Part shown: one piece after another, positions 57,697 through 64,000 of the stretch | Numbering within the stretch: position 1 is the stretch's first letter | How the letters are laid out: each line of letters opens with the position of its first letter | From: Bradyrhizobium ottawaense | Lineage (GTDB): Bacteria > Pseudomonadota > Alphaproteobacteria > Rhizobiales > Xanthobacteraceae | Direction: 5' to 3' | DNA length: 64,000 nt | Assembly: GCF_002278135.3 (NCBI RefSeq) | Contig: NZ_CP029425.2 | Coordinates: forward strand, 7,974,001 to 8,038,000 | Notes under the pieces: generated by a model | The model's input: the letters and a program-made list of their open reading frames with translations, nothing else | Database searches by the model: none | What the model was told of the DNA's origin: nothing | Made by a program: the position numbers and the translations under genes

Positions 57697-58182
57697 ATGG
57701 CGATCCAGACTGGCGACAAGCTGCCCGAGGCGAAATTCCGCGTGATGACGGCGGAAGGCCCGCAGGTGAAGACCACCGACGATATCTTCAAGGGCAAGAA
57801 GGTGGCGCTGTTCGCGGTGCCCGGCGCCTATACCGGCACCTGCCACAAGATGCATCTGCCGAGCATCTTCCTCAACGCCTATGCCCTGAAGGACAAGGGC
57901 GTCGACAGCATCGCCATCGTGTCCGTCAACGACGCCTTCGTCATGAACGCCTGGAAGCGCGACACCGACCAGCGCGACGAGGCTATCTTCCTCGCCGACG
58001 GCAATGCCGATTTCACCAAGGCGATCGGCATGGAGCTGGACGCCTCCGCCAACGGCCTCGGCATCCGCTCCAAGCGCTATTCGATGCTGGTCGAGGACGG
58101 CGTGGTGAAGAAGCTGAACCTCGAGGCGATGCCCGGCAAGGTCGAGGTCTCCGGCGGCGATACGCTGCTCGGGCAGCTGTAA
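57697..58182 (+). CDS. Peroxiredoxin (Prx5-type)
   Basis: 161 residues from the ATG at 57697 (AGGGAGA upstream). The redox motif PGAYTGTCHKMHLPS replaces the common PGAFTPTCSxxHLP form, with the peroxidatic cysteine in TGTC near residue 49. An upstream frame extension is spurious. It would reduce hydrogen peroxide or organic peroxides with thiols or glutaredoxin. Because T-x-x-C is intact, activity is likely. It is on the same strand as DUF924, 108 bases after it. Confidence 0.93.
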   Translation: MAIQTGDKLPEAKFRVMTAEGPQVKTTDDIFKGKKVALFAVPGAYTGTCHKMHLPSIFLNAYALKDKGVDSIAIVSVNDAFVMNAWKRDTDQRDEAIFLADGNADFTKAIGMELDASANGLGIRSKRYSMLVEDGVVKKLNLEAMPGKVEVSGGDTLLGQL

Positions 58183-58213
58183 GGCGGCCACCGCTTTCAG
58201 CCAATCACTCGGT

Positions 58214-58334
58214 GTCGTCCCGGCGAACGCCGGGACCCATACTCTCAGGGTGGAGTAGCGGAGCGAGCTGGTCACCACGAGTCTTCGCCAAACTCGACCC
58301 GGTGGGTATGGATCCCGGCTTTCGCCGGGATGAC
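58214..58334. repeat. Palindromic repeat, family A
   Basis: Left GTCGTCCCGGCGAACGCCGGG, right CCCGGCTTTCGCCGGGATGAC, with inner words ACGAGTCTTCGCCAAAC and CCCATA shared with the copies at 5397, 10314 and 61806. It lies between the convergent peroxiredoxin and rnhA genes. Confidence 0.85.
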
Positions 58335-58361
58335 GGCAGTGAGTGGAGCGCCGGCAGCCCC

Positions 58362-58826
58362 CTACTCCGCCAGCCTCTGCTGCAACCTAGCCTTCACGAT
58401 CCCGTCCCGCGCCAGCTGATCGGCACGCTCGTTCTCTGGATGCCCGGCATGGCCTTTGACCCAATGCCAGCGGACCTCGTGCGCCTTCAGCGCGGCATCC
58501 AGGCGCTGCCATAGCTCGACATTCTTCACCGGCTTCTTGTCGGCGGTGCGCCAGCCGTTGCGCTTCCAGCCATGAATCCAGCCGGTGATGCCCTGCCTGA
58601 CATACTGGCTGTCGGTGTAGAGATCGACCGTGCACGGCTTCTTCAGCGCTTCGAGCGCCGAGATCGCCGCCATCAGCTCCATCTGGTTGTTGGTGGTATG
58701 GCGCTCGCCGCCGTTCAACTCTTTTTCCTTGTCGCCGAACTTCAGGATCGCGCCCCAGCCGCCCGGCCCGGGATTTCCCGAGCAGGCGCCATCGGTATAG
58801 ATCGTGACATTGGGAAGCTCGCTCAC
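58362..58826 (-). CDS. rnhA: Ribonuclease HI
   Basis: 154 residues from a GTG at 58826 whose bases overlap the homoserine kinase stop by four (GTGA). It cuts RNA in RNA-DNA hybrids. The DEDD active-site motifs are [13 protein letters not shown] (first Asp), [14 protein letters not shown] (Glu), [11 protein letters not shown] (Asp) and [12 protein letters not shown] (last Asp). A longer frame upstream is a shadow of thrB. The thrB-rnhA order is common in alphaproteobacteria. Confidence 0.95.
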   Translation of the reverse strand: MSELPNVTIYTDGACSGNPGPGGWGAILKFGDKEKELNGGERHTTNNQMELMAAISALEALKKPCTVDLYTDSQYVRQGITGWIHGWKRNGWRTADKKPVKNVELWQRLDAALKAHEVRWHWVKGHAGHPENERADQLARDGIVKARLQQRLAE

Positions 58827-59806
58827 GCGACCAATCCTGACGGCATCAGCCCGTAATCGCGTACGCTCGTCACGCTCTGGTGGAAGCGCAGCTTGCGGAC
58901 ATATTCCAGCGGATCCTTCGGCTTGACCAGCGCGCCTTCGGGGACGTTGAGCCAGTCGACCAGCCGCGTCAGCAGGAAGCGGATCGCAGCACCCCGCGCC
59001 AGCAGCGGCAGTGCGGCCTCTTCGGCCTCGCTCAGCTTTCGCACGCGGCCATAAGCATTGAGGAAGGCGCGCGCCTTGGTGACGTTGAAGGAATGATCCG
59101 GCTCGAAGCACCAGGCGTTGAGGCAGATCGCGACGTCATAGGCCAGCATGTCGTTGCAGGCGAAGGTGAAGTCGATGATCCCCGAGAGCTGGTCGCCGAG
59201 GAAGAAGACGTTGTCGTTGAAGAGGTCGGCGTGGATCACGCCCTCCGGCAGATCGCCCGGCCAGATCCCGCTCGAGAGATGGTCGAGCTCGGTCGCCAGG
59301 AAAGCGCGCAGGCCCGGCTGCACCTCGTCGGCGCGGTTCGAAGCCGCATCGAACAGGGGCCGCCAGCCCGCGACCGACAGCGCATTGGCGCGCCGAACCG
59401 CAAAATTCGCGCCGGCCAGATGCATCTTCGCCAGCGCCCCGCCGACACCGGCGCAATGGGCCACGTTCGGCTTGCGCGGCCACATGCCTTCGAGAAAGGT
59501 GATGATCGCCGCGGGACGCCCCGACAGCTCGCGCAACGCCTCGCCGTCTCTTCCCTTCACCGGCAGCGGGCAGTTGATGCCGTGCTCGGCCAGATGCGTC
59601 ATCAGGGCGAGGAAGAACGGCAAATCGTTCTTCGCCACGCGCTTCTCGTAGAGCGTGAGGATGAACGAGCCCTCGGTCGTATGCAGCAGGAAGTTGGTAT
59701 TCTCGACGCCCTCGGCGATGCCCTTGTAGGAGAGCAATTCGCCGAGCTCGTATTGCTTCAGGAAATCCGCAAGCTCGTCGGCGGCAACGTCGGTGTAGAC
59801 CGCCAT
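58823..59806 (-). CDS. thrB: Homoserine kinase (ThrB, APH-fold type)
   Basis: 327 residues. It phosphorylates homoserine for threonine synthesis. APH/ChoK-fold kinase: start [24 protein letters not shown], the [11 protein letters not shown] region, catalytic [11 protein letters not shown] (Brenner-type motif, near residue 195) and metal-binding [19 protein letters not shown]. It lies six bases after the ispH stop and is overlapped by rnhA, so ispH-thrB-rnhA form an operon. Confidence 0.95.
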   Translation of the reverse strand: MAVYTDVAADELADFLKQYELGELLSYKGIAEGVENTNFLLHTTEGSFILTLYEKRVAKNDLPFFLALMTHLAEHGINCPLPVKGRDGEALRELSGRPAAIITFLEGMWPRKPNVAHCAGVGGALAKMHLAGANFAVRRANALSVAGWRPLFDAASNRADEVQPGLRAFLATELDHLSSGIWPGDLPEGVIHADLFNDNVFFLGDQLSGIIDFTFACNDMLAYDVAICLNAWCFEPDHSFNVTKARAFLNAYGRVRKLSEAEEAALPLLARGAAIRFLLTRLVDWLNVPEGALVKPKDPLEYVRKLRFHQSVTSVRDYGLMPSGLVA

Positions 59807-59812
59807 AAAGGT

Positions 59813-60781
59813 CTACTCGGCGGCGGCTTCGGGGCGCACCTGACGCGGCAGCGGGAAGAACTCGTTCTCCTCCGCGGCCGAGACCGTCTCCACATGCAGC
59901 GTGTAGCGCTCGGCGAAGGCGTCCATGATCTCCTCGACGATCACTTCCGGCGCGGACGCGCCCGCGGTGATGCCGAGGCTCTTGATGTTGCCGAACTTGT
60001 CCCAGTCGATGTCAGTGGCACGCTGCGCCAGCACCGCAATCCCGCAGCCCTCGCGCTCGGCGACCTCGCGCAGGCGCTGCGAGTTCGACGAATTGGGGGC
60101 ACCGACGACGATGAGCGCGTCGACCACCGGCGCCACCTTCTTCACCGCGAGCTGGCGGTTGGTGGTGGCGTAGCAGATGTCTTCCTTGTGCGGCCCGTTG
60201 ATGTTCGGGAAGCGCTCCTTCAGCAGCGCCACGATCTCCGCGGTGTCGTCGATCGACAGCGTGGTCTGGGTCACGAAGGCGAGGTTGTTGGGGTCCTTCG
60301 GGGAGATGGTCTTGGCGTCCTCGGCGGTCTCGATCAGGGTCACGGCGCCGGTCGGAAGCTGGCCGAGCGTGCCGACCACTTCGGGGTGATGGGAGTGGCC
60401 GATCAGGAAGATCTCGCGGCCACGCTTGAAGTGGATCGCGGCCTCGCGGTGCACCTTGGTCACCAGCGGGCAGGTCGCATCCAGCGAGAACAGATTGCGG
60501 GACTGGGCGTCGGCCGGAACCGATTTCGGCACGCCATGGGCCGAGAACACCACCGGCGCGCTGGTGTTTTCAGGGATTTCGGCCAGCTCCTCGACGAAGA
60601 TGGCGCCCTTCTTCTTCAACCCGTCGACGACATACTTGTTGTGCACAATCTCATGGCGAACATAGACGGGGGCGCCGTACTTATCGAGCGCCCGTTCCAC
60701 GGTGTCGATCGCCCGGACCACCCCGGCGCAGAAGCCACGGGGAGAACAAAGCACGATCTTGAGGTCTGGTTTGGCTGACAT
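59813..60781 (-). CDS. ispH: 4-hydroxy-3-methylbut-2-enyl diphosphate reductase (IspH)
   Basis: 322 residues from the ATG at 60781. Last step of the non-mevalonate isoprenoid pathway, making IPP and DMAPP. The three cysteines that bind the iron-sulfur cluster are at 18 ([13 protein letters not shown]), 104 ([12 protein letters not shown]) and 203 ([11 protein letters not shown]). Also visible are [14 protein letters not shown] and the [10 protein letters not shown] motif. It is the first gene of the ispH-thrB-rnhA operon. Confidence 0.97.
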   Translation of the reverse strand: MSAKPDLKIVLCSPRGFCAGVVRAIDTVERALDKYGAPVYVRHEIVHNKYVVDGLKKKGAIFVEELAEIPENTSAPVVFSAHGVPKSVPADAQSRNLFSLDATCPLVTKVHREAAIHFKRGREIFLIGHSHHPEVVGTLGQLPTGAVTLIETAEDAKTISPKDPNNLAFVTQTTLSIDDTAEIVALLKERFPNINGPHKEDICYATTNRQLAVKKVAPVVDALIVVGAPNSSNSQRLREVAEREGCGIAVLAQRATDIDWDKFGNIKSLGITAGASAPEVIVEEIMDAFAERYTLHVETVSAAEENEFFPLPRQVRPEAAAE

Positions 60782-61024
60782 TGAGCGATCTCGGGACCGA
60801 ATCACCTCGCCAAATGGGCGGGAAGCGGTCGATGGATGGAATAGGGCTTGGGTACGGGCTTACAGGGAATTGGGCCCCCTTTCGGGCGCTGTCAAGGCAC
60901 TATCTATAGCAGAACCATTGCGTGGCTACCCCCTCCGGGCTTATATAGCGCGAATTCCCAGTCATCGCTGATGACCACCGGTTTCGCCTCCAGAGGGGTG
61001 GGCGAAGCACAAAGGAGATTTGCC

Positions 61025-61720
61025 ATGAGCAACGCACCTCTGATGCCCAAGGCGACCGCCGTCTGGCTGCTCGACAACACCGCGCTGACCTTCGACCAGG
61101 TCGCCGATTTCACCAAGATGCATCCCCTCGAGGTGCGCGCAATCGCCGACGGCGATGCTGCCCAGGGCATCAAGGGCATGGATCCCCTCTCCAACGGCCA
61201 GCTGACCCGCGAGGAGATCGAGAAGGGCGAGAGGAATCCGGATTATCGGCTCCGCCTCCAGGAGAGCAAGGTGGTGCTGCCGCCCCAGCCCAAGCGCAAG
61301 GGCCCGCGCTACACCCCGGTCTCGCGCCGCCACGAACGTCCGAGCGCCATCCTCTGGCTGCTGCGCAACCATGCCGAGCTCAAGGACGCCCAGATCATGC
61401 GCCTGGTCGGCACCACCAAGAGCACCATCGCGAGCGTGCGGGACCGAACCCACTGGAACACCTCCCAGCTGACCCCGATCGACCCCGTCACCCTCGGCCT
61501 CTGCTCGCAGATCGAGCTCGATTTCGAGGTGGCGCGCGCGGCCAAGGAGAAGCCGATCGACGCAGCCTATGGCGGTGCCACGCTGCTGCCGGCCTCCGAG
61601 ACCACCAAGAAGGACGAGTTCGAGCCGGCCGAGCGATCGAACGACGACCTCAACCTCGACGCCGTGTTCGCCAAGCTGAAGACGCTCGGCGGCAAGAAGC
61701 AGGAAGACGAGGAAGAGTAG
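61025..61720 (+). CDS. trcR: Cell-cycle transcriptional regulator TrcR (DUF1013)
   Basis: 231 residues from the ATG at 61025, preceded by AAAGGAG at best spacing. The family pattern is clear: MPKATAVWLLDNTALTFDQV, FTKMHPLEVRAIADGD, NGQLTREEIEKGERN and SAILWLLRNHAELKDAQIMRLVGTTKSTI, the last being a helix-turn-helix-like region. It is a conserved regulator of alphaproteobacteria, linked by naming to cell-cycle control; the exact targets are not readable. A strong terminator follows. It is divergent from ispH. Confidence 0.9.
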   Translation: MSNAPLMPKATAVWLLDNTALTFDQVADFTKMHPLEVRAIADGDAAQGIKGMDPLSNGQLTREEIEKGERNPDYRLRLQESKVVLPPQPKRKGPRYTPVSRRHERPSAILWLLRNHAELKDAQIMRLVGTTKSTIASVRDRTHWNTSQLTPIDPVTLGLCSQIELDFEVARAAKEKPIDAAYGGATLLPASETTKKDEFEPAERSNDDLNLDAVFAKLKTLGGKKQEDEEE

Positions 61721-61754
61721 TTCCTCTCCCTCTCTTCCGTTCGCTTAAAACGCA

Positions 61755-61785
61755 AAAAGCGCGGCAGGAAACCTGCCGCGCTTTT
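61755..61785 (+). terminator. Rho-independent terminator of trcR
   Basis: AAAAGCGCGGCAGG, loop AAA, CCTGCCGCGCTTTT, then GTTTT: a perfect 11-pair G/C-rich stem plus A/T extension, 35 bases past the trcR stop. The A-run before the stem makes it possibly active in both directions; on the minus strand it would serve ompW's transcript. Confidence 0.93.
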
Positions 61786-61805
61786 GTTTTCCCCCTCTCC
61801 CGGTG

Positions 61806-61928
61806 GTCGTCCCCGCGAACGCGGGGACCCATAACCCCAGGGAGAGGTTTGGCGAAGACTCGTCGTTCGGTACTGCGCTTTCTATCGATAGCTTCCGCGG
61901 TATGGGTCCCGGCGTTCGCCGGGACGAC
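61806..61928. repeat. Palindromic repeat, family A
   Basis: Left GTCGTCCCCGCGAACGCGGGG, right CCCGGCGTTCGCCGGGACGAC, with inner words CCATAACCCCAGGGAG and TTTGGCGAAGACTCG. It lies between the trcR terminator and the ompW stop. Confidence 0.85.
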
Positions 61929-61959
61929 AGCGGAATTCGTTGCTCTACGCGAGCGCTCC

Positions 61960-62706
61960 TCAGAACTTGTACGTCACGCCGGCGCCGACCAGCCACGGAT
62001 CGATATGCGCGGTGCCGGTGACCGGCAGGCCGGAGACGGTGGCGCTGTAGTCCGGACGCAGCCAGAGCTTCTTGACGTCGACGTTGAGACCCCAGTGCCG
62101 GTCGATCATGTAGTCGAAGCCGAACTGCACGGCGCCGCCCCAGGCGTTGCTGACATGCAGGTTGGTGGTGGTGGCGACGATCGCGGGCGGACCGGCGATT
62201 GCGGCAGGCGAATTGGCCGCGGAATTGTTGAAGAACACGGTGTAGTTCACACCGGCGCCAACATACGGCTTGAAAGCGCCGAACTGGTCGAAGTGATATT
62301 GCAGCGTCAGCGTCGGCGGCAGCAGCGTGGTCTTGCCGATCGGCAGGTTCGCGAGCGAGCCGGTGCCGCTGATCGAGTGCCGGGTCACGCCGAGGATCAG
62401 CTCCGCGGCGATGTTCTTGGTGAAGAAGTAGCTGATGTCGAGCTCGGGGACGACCTGATCGCTGATCGAAAGGCCGGAGTTCGGCGAGGACAGCGAGGGC
62501 ACGCCCGCCACATTGACGGTCGAGCCGCCGGCATCCGGCAACACGCCGAGCACGCGCAGACGCACCATCCACGGATTGAACGCCTCCACCGGCGGCGGCG
62601 CCTTCTTGTAAACCGGCAAATCGGCAGCCTGCACCGATGCAAACGTGCCCGCGAGCATCGCGCCAACCGTCGCAAGCCGCGCCAGGTTTCTTGTCGTTCT
62701 CTGCAT
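61960..62706 (-). CDS. ompW: OmpW-family outer-membrane protein
   Basis: 248 residues. Signal peptide (LATVGAMLAGTFASVQAADLP), then an eight-stranded small barrel of the OmpW family: WMVRLRVLGVLPD, VVPELDISYFFTKNIAAELI, LLPPTLTLQYHFDQFGAFKPYVGAGVNYT, and the final VDVKKLWLRPDYSATVSG to DPWLVGAGVTYKF. It ends in an aromatic residue, the usual BAM signal. OmpW proteins pass small hydrophobic molecules. GGGGA lies before the ATG. Confidence 0.93.
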   Translation of the reverse strand: MQRTTRNLARLATVGAMLAGTFASVQAADLPVYKKAPPPVEAFNPWMVRLRVLGVLPDAGGSTVNVAGVPSLSSPNSGLSISDQVVPELDISYFFTKNIAAELILGVTRHSISGTGSLANLPIGKTTLLPPTLTLQYHFDQFGAFKPYVGAGVNYTVFFNNSAANSPAAIAGPPAIVATTTNLHVSNAWGGAVQFGFDYMIDRHWGLNVDVKKLWLRPDYSATVSGLPVTGTAHIDPWLVGAGVTYKF

Positions 62707-62898
62707 TTCAATCCCCTTCAGCCTTCACTCGCGCGTCGTTGCGCGACATGAGCGTCAGAGCAGAAGGGGGGCGCCGAAGGATTTGACTTCGATCAATTCA
62801 GCCAGACGCAGCCACGATTTGGCCACGGCGTTGCAGATCTGTCACGGAAATCACGAATGCGGGGTGCGCGGCGCGGCAGGATAATGCCGCACCTCACA

Positions 62899-63168
62899 TC
62901 AGGGCCGCTCGGGATGGTTCAGCATGTATTCGCCGAGGTCGCGCTGGCGGCGATCTGCACGGGCGGTGGCGGCGTTGCGCTGAACGTCGCGATCCTTGCG
63001 GCAGGCCACGTATTCCGGCGATCCCTGCGCATTGCCCCGGCTCAGGCAGACCGCATCGTCATCGTCGCCGCCCACCGCTACCGGCGTCTGGTAGCGCGCG
63101 GAGCAGGCGGAAAGAGCGATGGCAAGCAGCACAGCTGCAAGCAGGCGCGGCGCGGCGGCGAATGGCAT
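62899..63168 (-). CDS. Small lipoprotein
   Basis: 89 residues with a signal peptide and lipobox (LLAIALSAC, cysteine near residue 22), followed by an acidic GGDDDDAV, a pair of cysteines (CLSRGNAQGSPEYVACRKDRD) and a charged C-terminus (RADRRQRDLGEYMLNHPERP). No domain is recognised. It is located in the inner or outer membrane facing the periplasm. Similar short lipoproteins are widespread in Bradyrhizobium-like genomes. Confidence 0.8.
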   Translation of the reverse strand: MPFAAAPRLLAAVLLAIALSACSARYQTPVAVGGDDDDAVCLSRGNAQGSPEYVACRKDRDVQRNAATARADRRQRDLGEYMLNHPERP

Positions 63169-63231
63169 ACGAGGTCCCCTATTGGCCGGCCCTGTTTAGC
63201 GCGGAATGAGGAGATTGTAAGTCGGCAACAC

Positions 63232-63270
63232 CGTCATACCGGGCGATGCGAGCATCGAACCCGGAATGAC
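63232..63270. repeat. Short imperfect palindrome, family J
   Basis: TCATACCGGGCGATGCGAG and CATCGAACCCGGAATGA pair imperfectly (CCGGG with CCCGG, CGATG with CATCG). It lies 15 bases past the stop of the CoA synthetase on the minus strand, where it could end the transcript or protect its end. Confidence 0.6.
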
Positions 63271-63284
63271 AGACCAGCTTCGCC

Positions 63285-64000
63285 TCACACCCGCCCCTTC
63301 AGCGCCTCCCCGATCTCGTCGAGCGTCTTGGGATCCTCGATCGTCGCCGGCATGGTCCAGGACTCGCCGTCGGCGATCTTCTTGATGGTGCCGCGCAGAA
63401 TCTTGCCGGAGCGTGTCTTGGGCAGGCGGCCGACGGTGATCGCGAGCTTGAAGGCGGCGACCGGGCCGAGCTTGTCGCGCACCAGCGCGACGATCTCCTT
63501 CTCGATCTCGGCGGGCGCACGCTTCACGCCGGCCTTGAGCACCAGGAAGCCGCAGGGCACCTCGCCCTTGATCGCGTCCTTGACGCCGAGCACGGCACAT
63601 TCGGCAACATCGGGATGCGAGGCCAGGATCTCCTCCATGCCGCCGGTGGAGAGCCGATGGCCGGCGACGTTGATGATGTCGTCGGTGCGGCCCATGACGA
63701 AGACATAGCCGTCCTCGTCCTTGTAGCCGGCATCCGAGGTCTTGTAATAGCCGGGGAATTCGCTGAGATAAGCCTCCCTGAAGCGTGCATCCTGATTCCA
63801 CAGGGTCGGCAGGCAGCCCGGCGGCATCGGCAGCTTGATGACGATCGAGCCCATGGTGTTGGGCCCGACCGGCTTTGCCGCCTCGTCGACCACGTCGACC
63901 TGGTAGCCCGGCATCGGCACCGTCGGCGAGCCGTGCTTCACCGGCAGCATGCCGAGCCCGACCGGGTTGCCGGCGATGCACCAGCCGGTCTCGGTCTGCC
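63285..64000 (-). CDS. prpE: Propionyl-CoA synthetase, C-terminal part, cut by the window edge
   Basis: About 238 C-terminal residues, open to the right edge. The ANL-fold segments QTETGWCIAGNPVG, KHGSPTVPMPGYQV, PPGCLPTLWNQDARF, YYKTSDAGYKDEDGYVFVMG and, near the end, RLPKTRSGKILRGTI, with the catalytic (acetylatable) lysine in SGKILR, match PrpE-type propionyl-CoA synthetases more than acetyl-CoA synthetases. The start lies outside the window. Confidence 0.87.
   Translation of the reverse strand, partial: QTETGWCIAGNPVGLGMLPVKHGSPTVPMPGYQVDVVDEAAKPVGPNTMGSIVIKLPMPPGCLPTLWNQDARFREAYLSEFPGYYKTSDAGYKDEDGYVFVMGRTDDIINVAGHRLSTGGMEEILASHPDVAECAVLGVKDAIKGEVPCGFLVLKAGVKRAPAEIEKEIVALVRDKLGPVAAFKLAITVGRLPKTRSGKILRGTIKKIADGESWTMPATIEDPKTLDEIGEALKGRV

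Overview
The window is GC-rich DNA from an alphaproteobacterium of the order Hyphomicrobiales, most likely Bradyrhizobium or a close relative. Supporting signs are a cyclic-glucan exporter of the NdvA type, a TrcR (DUF1013) cell-cycle regulator, an OmpW porin-like protein, many ABC uptake systems for peptides, amides and branched-chain-like acids, and intergenic spaces filled with several families of palindromic repeats. It is chromosomal in character: no rRNA, tRNA, phage, transposase or CRISPR array was seen.

Layout. 1-342 holds nothing recognisable. 343-8347 (minus strand) has a small GlsB/YeaQ-type membrane protein, then a peptide-type ABC uptake operon (binding protein, two permeases, OppF-like ATPase, an AtzG-like small protein, an amidase, OppD-like ATPase). 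The amidase and its putative small partner lie between the two ATPase genes with 4-base overlaps. A divergent paralogue of the binding protein lies at 8547-10142. 10489-20798 is the most unusual region: a CHASE2 adenylate/guanylate cyclase downstream of a 1794-residue type I-secreted adhesin with a FecR domain, VCBS repeats and a LamG-like domain. Divergent from these are a LapG-like (BTLCP) periplasmic cysteine protease and an LprI-like secreted protein.

20979-27794 is a Liv-type ABC operon (livH-M-G-F) that also contains an acyl-CoA ligase and the binding protein. 28018-30329 is an ABC-2-type exporter pair. 30447-42480 holds mostly single metabolic genes (MBL-fold protein, amidohydrolase, cupin, M29 aminopeptidase, fumarase/aspartase-family lyase, CadC/TPR regulator, small anchored proteins, nitronate monooxygenase). 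42605-46395 has a frameshifted acyl-CoA ligase, a 32-residue membrane microprotein, a thioesterase-like protein and a second nitronate monooxygenase. 46647-53467 has aspartase, a VTT-domain membrane protein, HisE, an orphan NMT1-like binding protein and NdvA. 53657-63168 has a D,D-carboxypeptidase with a lysine-rich tail, FadD, DUF924, peroxiredoxin, RNase HI, homoserine kinase, IspH, TrcR, OmpW and a lipoprotein. The right edge cuts a propionyl-CoA synthetase.

Working together. The left operon looks like uptake plus hydrolysis of an amide substrate. The adhesin region looks like a surface adhesin with its own release protease and a cyclic-nucleotide signalling partner. The Liv operon looks like uptake plus CoA activation of a carboxylic acid. 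All functions are inferred from reading motifs by eye; no database search was run.
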